A DNA stretch of 13,924 bases. It comes from an uncultured Oscillospiraceae bacterium. GTDB taxonomy: Bacteria > Bacillota > Clostridia > Oscillospirales > Acutalibacteraceae. The notes beneath the pieces were generated by a model. It did not search any database and had not been told where the DNA came from. It saw only the letters and a list, made by a program, of their open reading frames with translations. Shown here piece after piece: positions 1 to 7,074 of this stretch. The stretch lies in assembly GCA_910587835.1 (NCBI GenBank), contig CAJUNQ010000001.1, forward strand, positions 1 to 13,924. Direction: 5' to 3'. Position 1 is the first letter of the stretch; every line of letters starts with the position of its first letter. The position numbers and the translations under genes are program-made.

Positions 1-139
1 ACCGTCTTTTTGCCCCAAAGCAGTCGCTTTCTGCGTCGAAAATCCTCGTAATACGCAAGTATTACTTGCGGTTTTCTCCTTGAAATCGCCTCCTTTGGAC
101 CAAAAATCCGGCATTTTCTCTATTTTCAAACAAGCCCTA
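1..139 (+). repeat. MITE-like element, copy 1 (left end cut by the window)
   Basis: This stretch aligns without gaps to 12612-12750, with 5 mismatches in 139 bases by eye. It ends with the same 17-base terminal repeat, TTTTCAAACAAGCCCTA. Judged from the complete copy at 12586-12750, about 26 bases of its left end lie outside the window. It has no protein-coding capacity beyond chance frames. An inner palindrome, GTAATAC-GCAA-GTATTAC at 48-65, sits near the middle. Its last two bases (TA, 138-139) are also the first two of copy 2. Small size, terminal inverted repeats and TA ends are typical of non-autonomous elements mobilised by IS630/Tc1-mariner-type transposases; that assignment is inference. 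Confidence 0.75.
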
Positions 140-303
140 GAGTCTGTTTGAAAACCGGAGAAATGTCGGATTTTTGTCCCAAAACGAGGGCTTTCAAGGA
201 AAAAAACGCAAGAAAGGCTTGCCGCCTTTCGAGGATTTTTGACGCAGAAAGCACCGTTTTGGGGCAAAATAGACGGCGTTTCGGAGTTTTAAAACAGACT
301 CTA
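138..303 (-). repeat. MITE-like element, copy 2 (inverted, diverged)
   Basis: A complete 166-bp copy in the opposite orientation to copies 1 and 3. The terminal inverted repeats are TAGAGTCTGTTTGAAAA (138-154) and, read on the minus strand from 303, TAGAGTCTGTTTTAAAA, with 16 of 17 bases matching. Many inner blocks match the reverse complement of the copy at 12586-12750, for example GGATTTTTG near 169 and GACGCAGAAAGC near 241. The centre holds a stem GAAAGGC-TTGCC-GCCTTTC (212-230) where the other copies have an unrelated stem sequence. It ends only 46 bp before the next gene, so it may affect that gene's transcription. Short open frames across it are not convincing genes. Confidence 0.75.
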
Positions 304-349
304 GACCCCAAAAATCTCGATAACTCGATAAAATGGAGAAAGATGCCCT

Positions 350-2377
350 ATGCCAAAGATCAAAGATAAGCTCACCCTGCGGCTGCGCCTGGGCCGGGGC
401 AGCCTGTGCGCCGCCCTGGCGGTGGTGCTGATGTCAGCGGTGTTTCTCGCCCTGGAATGGCCCATTGCCATAGAGAAGGACAGCGCGGGCCGGCAGGCCC
501 TGTGCTGGGAGTTCGTGCTGGCCTTCAGCGGCCTGAGCGCCCTCACCGCCGGCCTGTGCTTCATAGAGGTAAACATGCCCGCCCCTCTGCGTGAGGGCCT
601 GGGCTGGCTCATGGTGGTTTTGCTGCCCCTGGGCGCCTTTGTGGCAGTGGACGTGATCAACGGCACCCGCATCTGGCAGTTCCCCGGGCGCAGGTGGGCG
701 GCAAATTATCTTTGCTACCTGCTGGTGTTTGCCCTGGCCTATGCCCTCACCCGGCGGGCCTGGGGCGCGGCGGCCATTGGCGGCGCGGTGGCCATAACCT
801 TTGGCATTGCCAACTACTTTGTGGTACAGTTCCGGGGCCAGCCCATTCTTCCCTGGGACTTCCAGTCCTTTGCCACCGCCATGACAGTCTCCGGGGGCTA
901 CGAATATGTCCCCACCCCAAAAATGGCCCTGGCCGCTATGGGATACATCGGGGCCGTGGTGCTGTGCTACAAGCTCTCCTCCCACGATGCCCCCGAGCCG
1001 CCCCGCAGCCTGCGCCTGGCAGAGCGTTTCTCCGCCCTGGCAGTGTCCGTGCTGCTGGTGGTGCTGCTGTTCCCCCTCAACGGCCTCTCCGGCCTGGGCA
1101 TTTCCGTGTGGACCTGGAACCAGAAAACCAGCTCAGAGATTACCGGCGTTGCGGCGGGCTTTTTCGCCAATGTAAACTTTATGCTGGTAGAGGAGCCCAA
1201 GGGCTACTCCTCCGCCCGGGCCGGGCGGCTGGCCGAGGCCATCCTGCAAGAGAGCGGCCCCGCGCCCCTGGGCCAGCCCAAAGAGAAGCCCACCATCATC
1301 GCCATTATGAACGAGTCCATGACAGACCTGGGCAGCCTGGGCACCCTGCGCTTCACCCCCGACAACCAGCCCTTTCTCCACAGCCTGCAAAAAAGCGGGC
1401 AGGTGGTCCACGGCACAGCCTATTCCTCGGTGTATGGGGGCAACACCTGCAACAGCGAGTACGAGTTTCTCACAGGCAACACCATGGCCTTTCTGCCCTC
1501 AGGCAGCAAGCCCTACCAGCAGTACATAGACGAGCCCCACAGCGGCCTGCCTGAGATTCTCAAAAGCTACGGCTACCACTGCACCGCCATCCACCCCGGA
1601 GACCGCACTGCCTGGCAGCGCATTGAGGCCTACCCCCACCTGGGCTTCGATGAGTTTGTGGACGCGGAGATTTTTGACGTGGACCGGCGTTTTGAGCACC
1701 GCCTCACCAGCGACGAGAGCAGCTACCGGCAGGTGATCTTTGAATATGAACGCTGGCGCACCATAGACGACAGCCCTCTCTTCCTGTTCAATGTGACCAT
1801 CCAGAACCACGGCGGCTACGAGGACCCTAACTATCAGACCACAGTCCGGGTCTCCGGCGCAGAGGGCCGCTGGCCCCAGGCGGAGCAGTACCTGAGCCTC
1901 ACCCGCAGCTCCGACCGGGCTCTTGAGGACCTGCTGGACTATTTTGAGGCCCAGCCCGACCCAGTGGTGATCCTGTTCTTTGGCGACCACTGGCCCAAGC
2001 TGGAGGACGGCTTCAACCGGGCCGTGCTTCAGGGCTACGACGCCAGTACAGACATGTACCGGGTGCCCTTCTTCCTCTGGGCCAACTACCCGCTGAAGGG
2101 GGAGGAGATCGAGGCGGTGAGCCTCAACTATCTCTCCGGCCTGCTGCTGCGGGCAGCAGGGCTCCAGGGCACAGGCTACACCAACTACCTGGAGAACCTG
2201 CGCCAGCAGCTGCCTGTGGTCACCGACATCGGCTACATAGACCGGGAGGGGAACCGCTTTGTCTCCGAGGCCTTTCTCCCCCAGAGCTATGCCGCGCTGT
2301 TGAATGAATACGCGGTTTTGCAGTATAATAACTCCTTTGACCCAGGCGGCAAGGTAGAGGAGCTGTTCCAGCGCTGA
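350..2377 (+). CDS. LtaS-like membrane sulfatase (LTA synthase family protein)
   Basis: A 675-residue membrane protein of the alkaline phosphatase/sulfatase superfamily, related to lipoteichoic acid synthase LtaS, which moves glycerol-phosphate from phosphatidylglycerol onto a growing outer-surface polymer. The first ~250 residues hold about six or seven hydrophobic segments (near 20-37, 51-72, 86-103, 118-160, 192-208, 228-247). The extracellular catalytic domain follows from ~312. Visible active-site positions are Glu322 (MNESM), nucleophile Thr366 (GGNTCNSEYEF), His487 (QNHGGY) and Asp546-His547 (FGDHW); they correspond to the LtaS metal and nucleophile residues. ATG 350 is chosen over ATG 343 because GGAG at 335-338 is 11 bases from 350 and only 4 from 343. 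It appears monocistronic and lies just after two MITE copies. The family is secure; the exact substrate (glycerol-phosphate or another phospholipid head group) is not. Confidence 0.88.
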   Translation: MPKIKDKLTLRLRLGRGSLCAALAVVLMSAVFLALEWPIAIEKDSAGRQALCWEFVLAFSGLSALTAGLCFIEVNMPAPLREGLGWLMVVLLPLGAFVAVDVINGTRIWQFPGRRWAANYLCYLLVFALAYALTRRAWGAAAIGGAVAITFGIANYFVVQFRGQPILPWDFQSFATAMTVSGGYEYVPTPKMALAAMGYIGAVVLCYKLSSHDAPEPPRSLRLAERFSALAVSVLLVVLLFPLNGLSGLGISVWTWNQKTSSEITGVAAGFFANVNFMLVEEPKGYSSARAGRLAEAILQESGPAPLGQPKEKPTIIAIMNESMTDLGSLGTLRFTPDNQPFLHSLQKSGQVVHGTAYSSVYGGNTCNSEYEFLTGNTMAFLPSGSKPYQQYIDEPHSGLPEILKSYGYHCTAIHPGDRTAWQRIEAYPHLGFDEFVDAEIFDVDRRFEHRLTSDESSYRQVIFEYERWRTIDDSPLFLFNVTIQNHGGYEDPNYQTTVRVSGAEGRWPQAEQYLSLTRSSDRALEDLLDYFEAQPDPVVILFFGDHWPKLEDGFNRAVLQGYDASTDMYRVPFFLWANYPLKGEEIEAVSLNYLSGLLLRAAGLQGTGYTNYLENLRQQLPVVTDIGYIDREGNRFVSEAFLPQSYAALLNEYAVLQYNNSFDPGGKVEELFQR

Positions 2378-2645
2378 TGATATGATATAGGCCGGTAGCC
2401 TTTGGCGGGCGATTGACCCGTATCAAGATACCTCACACGGCGTTTGGCGTGGGCGGCGGTTCGGGAGCCAGCGGCAGCGGCCCACCCCACCCACCCCCAA
2501 CGCCCAGAGATGAAAGGTCAAATTCCATATCTTGGGGCCTCCGTCCCCAAACCATCCCCCTTTTCCCCCGCCTGCGCACCGCGGCCCTTCCCCCCCGGTA
2601 CGCAGGCCTCTGCTATGTCAAATTACTTTTTCGAGGTGAAGCAAA
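2378..2645. other. Intergenic region with small palindromes
   Basis: These 268 bases between the LtaS-like gene and the GNAT gene hold no convincing gene. The second half is very C-rich on this strand. Visible structure is a 12-base palindrome GTATCAAGATAC (2420-2431) and a six-pair stem TTGGGG/CCCCAA (2532-2550) with a 7-base loop and no T-run. I see no good -35/-10 pair and no clear terminator. GAGGTGAA (2633-2640) is the ribosome binding site of the next gene. Confidence 0.5.
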
Positions 2646-3257
2646 ATGATCAGAACCGCTGTCCGCCGGGTCAACGAGTGGGACGGGCCCTCTATGCTCA
2701 AGGTCTACGCCCCCTACGCCGGCACCCCCGCCGCCCCCGAGGCCGCCCCCCCAGACCTCCCCGCCTATGTCCAGCGCATCGACCGGTATACCTACGGCCT
2801 GGGCTGGCTCCTCTGCGAGCTCAACAACCAGACCGTGGGCTTCTGTCACCTGACCGAAAACCGCCGCGACCCCAAAAACCTGTTCTCTGTGGAATTCCAG
2901 CTCTACGTCCGCCAGGGCTTTGGCCGCAGAGGCGTCGGCACTGCCCTCTGGTCCCTGATGCGGGACATGATGGAGGTGGGCAGCCGCCGGGAGGTCTTCG
3001 CCCGGGTGCACCCCGAAAATGCCCCCGCCCTGGCCTTCTTCCAGGCCATGGGCTTTCAAGGGGCCGGCCAGGAGGAGGAGGCCCTGCTCCTGCGCTATGC
3101 CCTCAGCCCTGCCGACCCCCAGGCCGAACGCCCCACCAAGCCCTACCTGATCGATAAATTCGACTACGAGGCCGCCCGTGAGCGCGCCGCCACCCTGGTC
3201 AAAACCCAGGGCCTGGAGTCCCTGGTGGAGTCCCTCATCCCCCGCCCCCAGCCCTGA
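2646..3257 (+). CDS. GNAT family N-acetyltransferase
   Basis: A 203-residue soluble protein of the GCN5-related acetyltransferase fold, which moves the acetyl group of acetyl-CoA to an amine. The acetyl-CoA pyrophosphate-binding motif A is clear at residues 89-100 (RQGFGRRGVGTA), just after the strand VEFQLYV. The later NAPALAFFQAMGF at 125-137 is the usual 'N-x-x-A-x-x-x-Y/F-x-x-x-G-F' segment of the family. The substrate cannot be told. The last ~50 residues (after about 153) form a charged tail that I do not recognise, longer than a minimal GNAT domain. ATG 2646 follows GAGGTGAA with a 5-base gap. The gene stands alone; its stop is followed by a possible weak terminator and by the promoter of the decarboxylase operon. 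Confidence 0.85.
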   Translation: MIRTAVRRVNEWDGPSMLKVYAPYAGTPAAPEAAPPDLPAYVQRIDRYTYGLGWLLCELNNQTVGFCHLTENRRDPKNLFSVEFQLYVRQGFGRRGVGTALWSLMRDMMEVGSRREVFARVHPENAPALAFFQAMGFQGAGQEEEALLLRYALSPADPQAERPTKPYLIDKFDYEAARERAATLVKTQGLESLVESLIPRPQP

Positions 3258-3265
3258 GCCCCGCC

Positions 3266-3284
3266 AGGTCATGAAGACTTTTTT
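3266..3284 (+). terminator. Possible weak terminator after the GNAT gene
   Basis: AGGTC-ATGAA-GACTT forms a five-pair stem (one G-T pair) that runs straight into a T-run, with a second run of eight T at 3288-3295. The stem is short and AT-rich, so efficiency is doubtful. The position, just after the GNAT stop and before the next promoter, fits the role. Confidence 0.35.
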
Positions 3285-3316
3285 GCGTTTTTTTTAAAAT
3301 TTTATGAATGAACCAC

Positions 3317-3345
3317 TTGCCAAAAACCCAAAGCCGTGGTATCAT
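3317..3345 (+). promoter_or_regulatory. SigmaA-type promoter of the decarboxylase operon
   Basis: TTGCCA (3317-3322), a 17-base spacer, then TATCAT (3340-3345): four of six and five of six matches to consensus with the ideal spacing, in an AT-rich stretch unlike the flanking coding DNA. It gives a leader of about 100 bases before the first gene. A perfect TATAAT at 3422-3427 lacks a good -35 and is too close to the ribosome binding site. Confidence 0.55.
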
Positions 3346-3453
3346 AAATTTGATTTTGATAAAATGCCCGAGAATGGCGTTTTTCAAGGTCTCACTGATG
3401 TTTTTATTCATTGCCTGACTGTATAATCCTTGTGGGAAAGGAGGTAAAACGCT

Positions 3454-3762
3454 ATGAGACTTCTGGAGGCCATCGCTGCCGAGCCCAGCTTCCTGCAGGT
3501 TGTGGTCATGGGCCTTGTCACGGTTTTCGTGGTGCTCATCTGCCTGATCATCCTCATCAAGATCATGGGCTCCCTCATGGGCGGCAGGGCCAGCGCCCCC
3601 GCTCCGGCTCCGGCTCCCGCGCCCGTTCAGGCGGCTGCTCCGGCCCCTGCGGCTGCGCAGCCCAACAAGCAGCAGCTGGTGGCGGCAGTGTCCGCAGCCA
3701 TTGCCGAGGACATGGGCAGCGGCGTCGAGCACATCCGCATCCATTCCATCCGCAAGCTGTAA
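3454..3762 (+). CDS. oadG: OadG-like small membrane subunit of Na+-pumping decarboxylase
   Basis: A 102-residue protein with one strong membrane helix at about residues 14-40, an Ala/Pro-rich linker (about 47-69), then a conserved-looking end (AAVSAAIAEDMG and HIRIHSIRKL). This helix, Ala/Pro linker and short tail match the gamma subunit (OadG family, sometimes called delta), which anchors the carboxyltransferase to the membrane beta subunit. In studied enzymes the tail binds the alpha subunit and helps carboxyl transfer. AAAGGAGGT (3437-3445) gives a near-ideal ribosome binding site 8 bases before the ATG. It is the first gene of the operon and is followed 64 bases later by the biotin carrier. 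Small size makes naming rest partly on neighbours, but those are unambiguous. Confidence 0.82.
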   Translation: MRLLEAIAAEPSFLQVVVMGLVTVFVVLICLIILIKIMGSLMGGRASAPAPAPAPAPVQAAAPAPAAAQPNKQQLVAAVSAAIAEDMGSGVEHIRIHSIRKL

Positions 3763-3826
3763 ACCGCCCCTCAAAGGCTTTTGCCCCACATCCCCTCTGT
3801 TAATCAAAGAAAGGAAAATGGTTATT

Positions 3827-4186
3827 ATGAGAAAATATCATGTCAACGTAAACGGCACTGCCTACGAAGTTACCGTGGAGGAGGTCCAGGGCGGCGCGGC
3901 TCCCGCGGCCGCTCCCGCCCCTGCGGCGGCTCCTGCCCCCGCTCCCGCCCCGGCCCCCGCGGCCGCCGGAGCCGGCGAGCCCGTCAGCGCCCCCATGCCC
4001 GGCACCATTCTGGATGTAAAGGTCGCCGCCGGCCAGACTGTCAAGTCCGGCCAGGTGCTCATGATCCTGGAGGCCATGAAGATGGAGAACGAAATCATGG
4101 CTCCCAAAGACGGCACCGTGACCTCCGTGGCCGTCTCCAAGGGCGCTACCGTCGAAAGCGGCACACTCCTCTGCACCATAGCTTAA
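3827..4186 (+). CDS. Biotin carboxyl carrier subunit of the decarboxylase
   Basis: A 119-residue biotin/lipoyl-attachment protein that carries the carboxyl group between the alpha and beta subunits. Residues 1-20 (KYHVNVNGTAYEVTVEEV) are the typical start of decarboxylase carriers. An Ala/Pro hinge covers about 24-48. The biotinyl domain runs from ~53 to the end with the attachment site EAMKMEN, biotinyl-lysine Lys85. ATG 3827 is preferred: AAAGGA (3810-3815) lies 11 bases before it but only 2 before the in-frame ATG at 3818. The frame stays open upstream to 3701, but that part overlaps oadG and does not look like protein. Equivalent proteins are called GcdC or MmdC in other decarboxylases, so no symbol is given. 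A biotin ligase must be encoded elsewhere. Confidence 0.92.
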   Translation: MRKYHVNVNGTAYEVTVEEVQGGAAPAAAPAPAAAPAPAPAPAPAAAGAGEPVSAPMPGTILDVKVAAGQTVKSGQVLMILEAMKMENEIMAPKDGTVTSVAVSKGATVESGTLLCTIA

Positions 4187-4235
4187 GCAGCGGGACATTT
4201 GCGGGCTATAACAAATAAGAAGGAGTGGAACCTGA

Positions 4236-5402
4236 ATGGAAGCTATACAGACCTTTTTGCAGAGCACCGGCTTTGCCATTGTGGCCAACGAGCCTCTGGA
4301 CCTGGTGATGATTCTCATTGCCTGCGTGCTGCTGTACCTGGCCATCGTCAAAAAGTTCGAGCCCCTGCTGCTGCTGCCCATTGCCTTTGGCATGCTGCTC
4401 ACCAACCTGCCCGGCGCGGGCATGTATCATGCCGAGTATTTTGCCGGCGGGGTCATCGACTGGGCCGAGCTGGGCACCGGCCACGGCGGCCTGCTTGACT
4501 ACCTCTACCTGGGTGTCAAGCTGGGCATCTATCCCTGCCTCATCTTTGTGGGCGTGGGCGCCGGCACCGACTTTGCCCCCCTCATCGCCAACCCCAAAAC
4601 CCTGCTCCTGGGCGCTGCCGCCCAGCTGGGCATCTTTGTTACCTATGTGGCCGCCCGGCTCACCATCTTCACCGGCCCCGAGGCTGCCTCCATCGGCATC
4701 ATCGGCGGCGCCGACGGCCCCACCGCCATCTACACCACCGCCCGCCTGGCTCCCCATCTGCTGGGGCCCATCGCCGTGGCGGCCTACAGCTACATGGCCC
4801 TGGTGCCGGTCATTCAGCCGCCCATCATGAAGGCCCTCACCACCAAAGAGGAGCGCCGCATCAAGATGAAGCAGCTGCGCCCGGTTTCCAAAACCGAGAA
4901 GATCCTGTTCCCCATCATTGTCACCATCTTCGTGTCCTTCATGCTGCCTAGCGCGGCCCCCCTGGTGGGCTGCCTGATGCTGGGCAACCTGATGAAGGAG
5001 TGCGGCGTGGTCGAGCGCCTCAATAAGACAGTCCAGAACGAGCTGATGAACATTGTCACCATCTTCCTGGGCATCTCCGTGGGAGCCACCGCCACTGCCA
5101 AAAACTTCCTGAACCCCAGAACCCTGCTGATTCTGGGCATGGGCGTGGTCGCCTTTGGCCTGGGCACTGCCGGCGGCGTGCTGCTGGCCAAGCTGATGAA
5201 CGTGTTCAGCAAGGAGAAGGTCAACCCCCTGATCGGTTCCGCCGGCGTGTCTGCCGTGCCCATGGCCGCCCGGGTTTCCCAGGTGGTGGGCCAGAAGGAG
5301 GACCCCTCCAACTTCCTGCTGATGCACGCCATGGGCCCCAATGTGGCAGGCGTTATCGGCTCTGCTGTGGCCGCCGGCGTTCTCATGGCGCTGTTCGGCT
5401 AA
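4236..5402 (+). CDS. oadB: Na+-translocating decarboxylase beta subunit (OadB)
   Basis: A 388-residue polytopic inner-membrane protein that decarboxylates carboxybiotin and couples this to Na+ export. Residues found essential in Klebsiella pneumoniae OadB all have a match at a constant offset of 43: Asp160 (GGADGPT; Asp203), Tyr186 (AAYSYMALVP; Tyr229), and Asn330, Gly334, Ser339, Arg346 in the segment NPLIGSAGVSAVPMAAR (Asn373, Gly377, Ser382, Arg389). The pump should therefore be active. AAGGAG at 4220-4225 is 10 bases before the ATG. It lies 49 bases after the carrier gene. Beta subunits of oxaloacetate, methylmalonyl-CoA, malonate and glutaconyl-CoA decarboxylases are alike, so the substrate is read from the alpha subunit downstream. 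Confidence 0.94.
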   Translation: MEAIQTFLQSTGFAIVANEPLDLVMILIACVLLYLAIVKKFEPLLLLPIAFGMLLTNLPGAGMYHAEYFAGGVIDWAELGTGHGGLLDYLYLGVKLGIYPCLIFVGVGAGTDFAPLIANPKTLLLGAAAQLGIFVTYVAARLTIFTGPEAASIGIIGGADGPTAIYTTARLAPHLLGPIAVAAYSYMALVPVIQPPIMKALTTKEERRIKMKQLRPVSKTEKILFPIIVTIFVSFMLPSAAPLVGCLMLGNLMKECGVVERLNKTVQNELMNIVTIFLGISVGATATAKNFLNPRTLLILGMGVVAFGLGTAGGVLLAKLMNVFSKEKVNPLIGSAGVSAVPMAARVSQVVGQKEDPSNFLLMHAMGPNVAGVIGSAVAAGVLMALFG

Positions 5403-5421
5403 AAGCAGGCCCCCTGAAGCA

Positions 5422-5445
5422 GCCCGCCGCGGTCCTGCGGCAGGC
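5422..5445 (+). other. Intra-operon stem-loop between oadB and oadA
   Basis: GCC-C-GCCGC, loop GGTCCT, GCGGC-A-GGC forms an eight-pair GC stem with one C/A mismatch. No T-run follows, so it is not an intrinsic terminator. It sits in the longest gap of the operon (121 bases). A role in mRNA processing or in setting subunit ratios is possible but is inference. Confidence 0.45.
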
Positions 5446-5523
5446 TCAGGGTTATGAAATCAGGCTAAAAGAGATGGAGAAGCGCCTGATTAAATTGTGG
5501 AAAGGAAGGCGGTTACAAACCCT

Positions 5524-6978
5524 ATGGCTAAAAATCCCCTGAAGATTATGGATACCATCCTGCGCGACGCCCACCAGTCCCAGGCAGCCACCCGCATGAA
5601 GCTGGAGGACATGGTCCCCGTGCTGCCCCTGCTGGACAGCATCGGCTACTGGTCCCTGGAGTGCTGGGGCGGCGCCACCTTTGATGTGTGCATGCGCTTT
5701 TTGAACGAGGACCCCTGGGAGCGTCTGCGCACCCTGAAAAAGGGCCTGCCCAACACCCGGCTGCAAATGCTGCTCCGGGGCCAGAACCTTCTGGGCTACC
5801 GCCACTATGCCGACGACGTGGTAGAGGCCTTTGTGAAGAAGTCCCTGGAAAACGGCATTGACGTGGTGCGCATTTTCGACGCTCTCAACGACCCCCGCAA
5901 CGTCCAGGCAGCGGTGAAGTTCGTCAAGGAGTACGGCGGCTTTGCCGAGGTGGCCATCAGCTACACCAAAAGCCCTGTGCACAGCGAGGACTACTTTGTC
6001 AAGCTGAGCATGGAGCTGGAGAAGATGGGGGCCGACTCCATCTGCATCAAGGACATGGCAAACCTGCTGCTGCCCTATGACGCCTACTCTCTGGTCAAGA
6101 AGCTCAAAGAGAACGTGGGCGTGCCCATCCACCTGCATACCCACAACACCACCGGCACCGGCGACATGACCAACCTCATGGCCGCTCAGGCCGGGGTAGA
6201 CATTGTGGACTGCGCCCTGTCCCCCCTGGCAAACGGCACCAGCCAGCCCGCCACCGAGGCCATGGTCGCCACCCTGCGGGGCACCAGCCGCGACACAGGC
6301 CTGGATATGAATAAGCTCTCCGAGGCCGCCGCCCACTTCCGGGGCGTGGCCGAAAAGCTGGACATCAACCCCAAGGTGCTGAAGGTGGACGTAAACACCC
6401 TGCTGTACCAGGTGCCCGGCGGTATGCTCTCCAACCTCATCAGCCAGCTGAAGCAGGCCAACGCCGAGGATAAGTACTACGACGTGCTGGCCGAGGTGCC
6501 CCGTGTCCGCGAGGACTTCGGCTACCCGCCCCTGGTCACCCCCACCAGTCAGATTGTGGGCTCCCAGGCCGTGCTGAATATCCTCTCCGGCGAGCGGTAC
6601 AAAATGGTCTCCAAAGAGTCCAAGGGCCTGCTCCGGGGCGAGTACGGCAGCCTGCCCGGCCAGGTCAATGAGGAGGTCCGCAAGAAGTGCATCGGCAACG
6701 ACCAGGTCATCACCTGCCGTCCCGCCGACCAGCTTCAGCCCGAGATGGAGAAGCTCCGGGCCGAGTGCAAGGAGAAGGGCCTGGGCCGCTGCGAGGAGGA
6801 CTACCTGAGCTACGCTCTGTTCCCCCAGGTGGCCGGCAAGTTCTTCGACTGGCGGGACAATCCCCACCCGGCGGCTCCCGCGGCTCCCGCAGCAGCGCCC
6901 GCCCCTGCCAAAGCTCCGGCCAACGACAACTCCCCCCGCAATCTGGTGGTAGAGGACCTGACCGGCGGCAATTTCTAA
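5524..6978 (+). CDS. oadA: Oxaloacetate decarboxylase alpha subunit (carboxyltransferase)
   Basis: A 484-residue cytoplasmic carboxyltransferase of the pyruvate carboxylase/OadA type: it moves the carboxyl group of oxaloacetate to biotin and releases pyruvate. Metal and catalytic residues are present: Asp15 in RDAHQS, Lys176 in CIKDMAN, His205 and His207 in HLHTHN, matching Asp17, Lys178, His207 and His209 of studied OadA proteins. The TIM-barrel part is about residues 4-260, the helical conserved carboxylase part about 285-440. The protein ends with an Ala/Pro stretch (about 449-465) and a short tail, with no biotin domain, whereas enterobacterial OadA is near 590 residues and fused to one. 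ATG 5524 follows GGAAGGCGG (5504-5512); an in-frame GTG at 5497 would precede that site. Pyruvate carboxylase subunit B is the alternative, but oadB next door argues for the decarboxylase. Confidence 0.92.
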   Translation: MAKNPLKIMDTILRDAHQSQAATRMKLEDMVPVLPLLDSIGYWSLECWGGATFDVCMRFLNEDPWERLRTLKKGLPNTRLQMLLRGQNLLGYRHYADDVVEAFVKKSLENGIDVVRIFDALNDPRNVQAAVKFVKEYGGFAEVAISYTKSPVHSEDYFVKLSMELEKMGADSICIKDMANLLLPYDAYSLVKKLKENVGVPIHLHTHNTTGTGDMTNLMAAQAGVDIVDCALSPLANGTSQPATEAMVATLRGTSRDTGLDMNKLSEAAAHFRGVAEKLDINPKVLKVDVNTLLYQVPGGMLSNLISQLKQANAEDKYYDVLAEVPRVREDFGYPPLVTPTSQIVGSQAVLNILSGERYKMVSKESKGLLRGEYGSLPGQVNEEVRKKCIGNDQVITCRPADQLQPEMEKLRAECKEKGLGRCEEDYLSYALFPQVAGKFFDWRDNPHPAAPAAPAAAPAPAKAPANDNSPRNLVVEDLTGGNF

Positions 6979-6997
6979 GCAATCCAATATGCCAATC

Positions 6998-7037
6998 AAG
7001 GGCCGGTGCTGGCAAGCGCCGGCCCTTATGTATTTTT
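6998..7037 (+). terminator. Intrinsic terminator of the decarboxylase operon
   Basis: A 12-pair stem (AAGGGCCGGTGC with GCGCCGGCCCTT, one G-T pair) with loop TGGCAA at 6998-7027, followed by TTATGTATTTTT. It lies 20 bases after the oadA stop, so it closes the four-gene operon. Confidence 0.85.
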
Positions 7038-7039
7038 GC

Positions 7040-7068
7040 TTGTGCCCGGTAAAAAAATATGCTATAAT
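7040..7068 (+). promoter_or_regulatory. Extended -10 promoter for the ligase-like gene pair
   Basis: TTGTGC (7040-7045), a 17-base spacer, then TATAAT (7063-7068) with TG at 7060-7061, giving an extended -10. The -35 matches only four of six positions, but a perfect -10 with the TG makes it convincing. It starts immediately after the operon terminator and would begin transcription near 7075. Confidence 0.7.
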
Positions 7069-7074
7069 GTCCTG

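Noticed and set aside
148..369. Open frame of 73 residues across MITE copy 2, and minus-strand frames across copies 1 and 3
   Set aside because: The sequence is a mobile repeat with terminal inverted repeats; the frames have no ribosome binding site and are best explained by the repeat.
3422..3427. TATAAT as -10 of the decarboxylase operon
   Set aside because: No acceptable -35 at 16-18 bases, and transcription would begin at the ribosome binding site. The pair at 3317-3345 is better.
5497..5523. Earlier GTG start for oadA
   Set aside because: It would put the purine-rich ribosome binding site (5504-5512) inside the coding region and add residues before the conserved start MAKNPLKIMDT.
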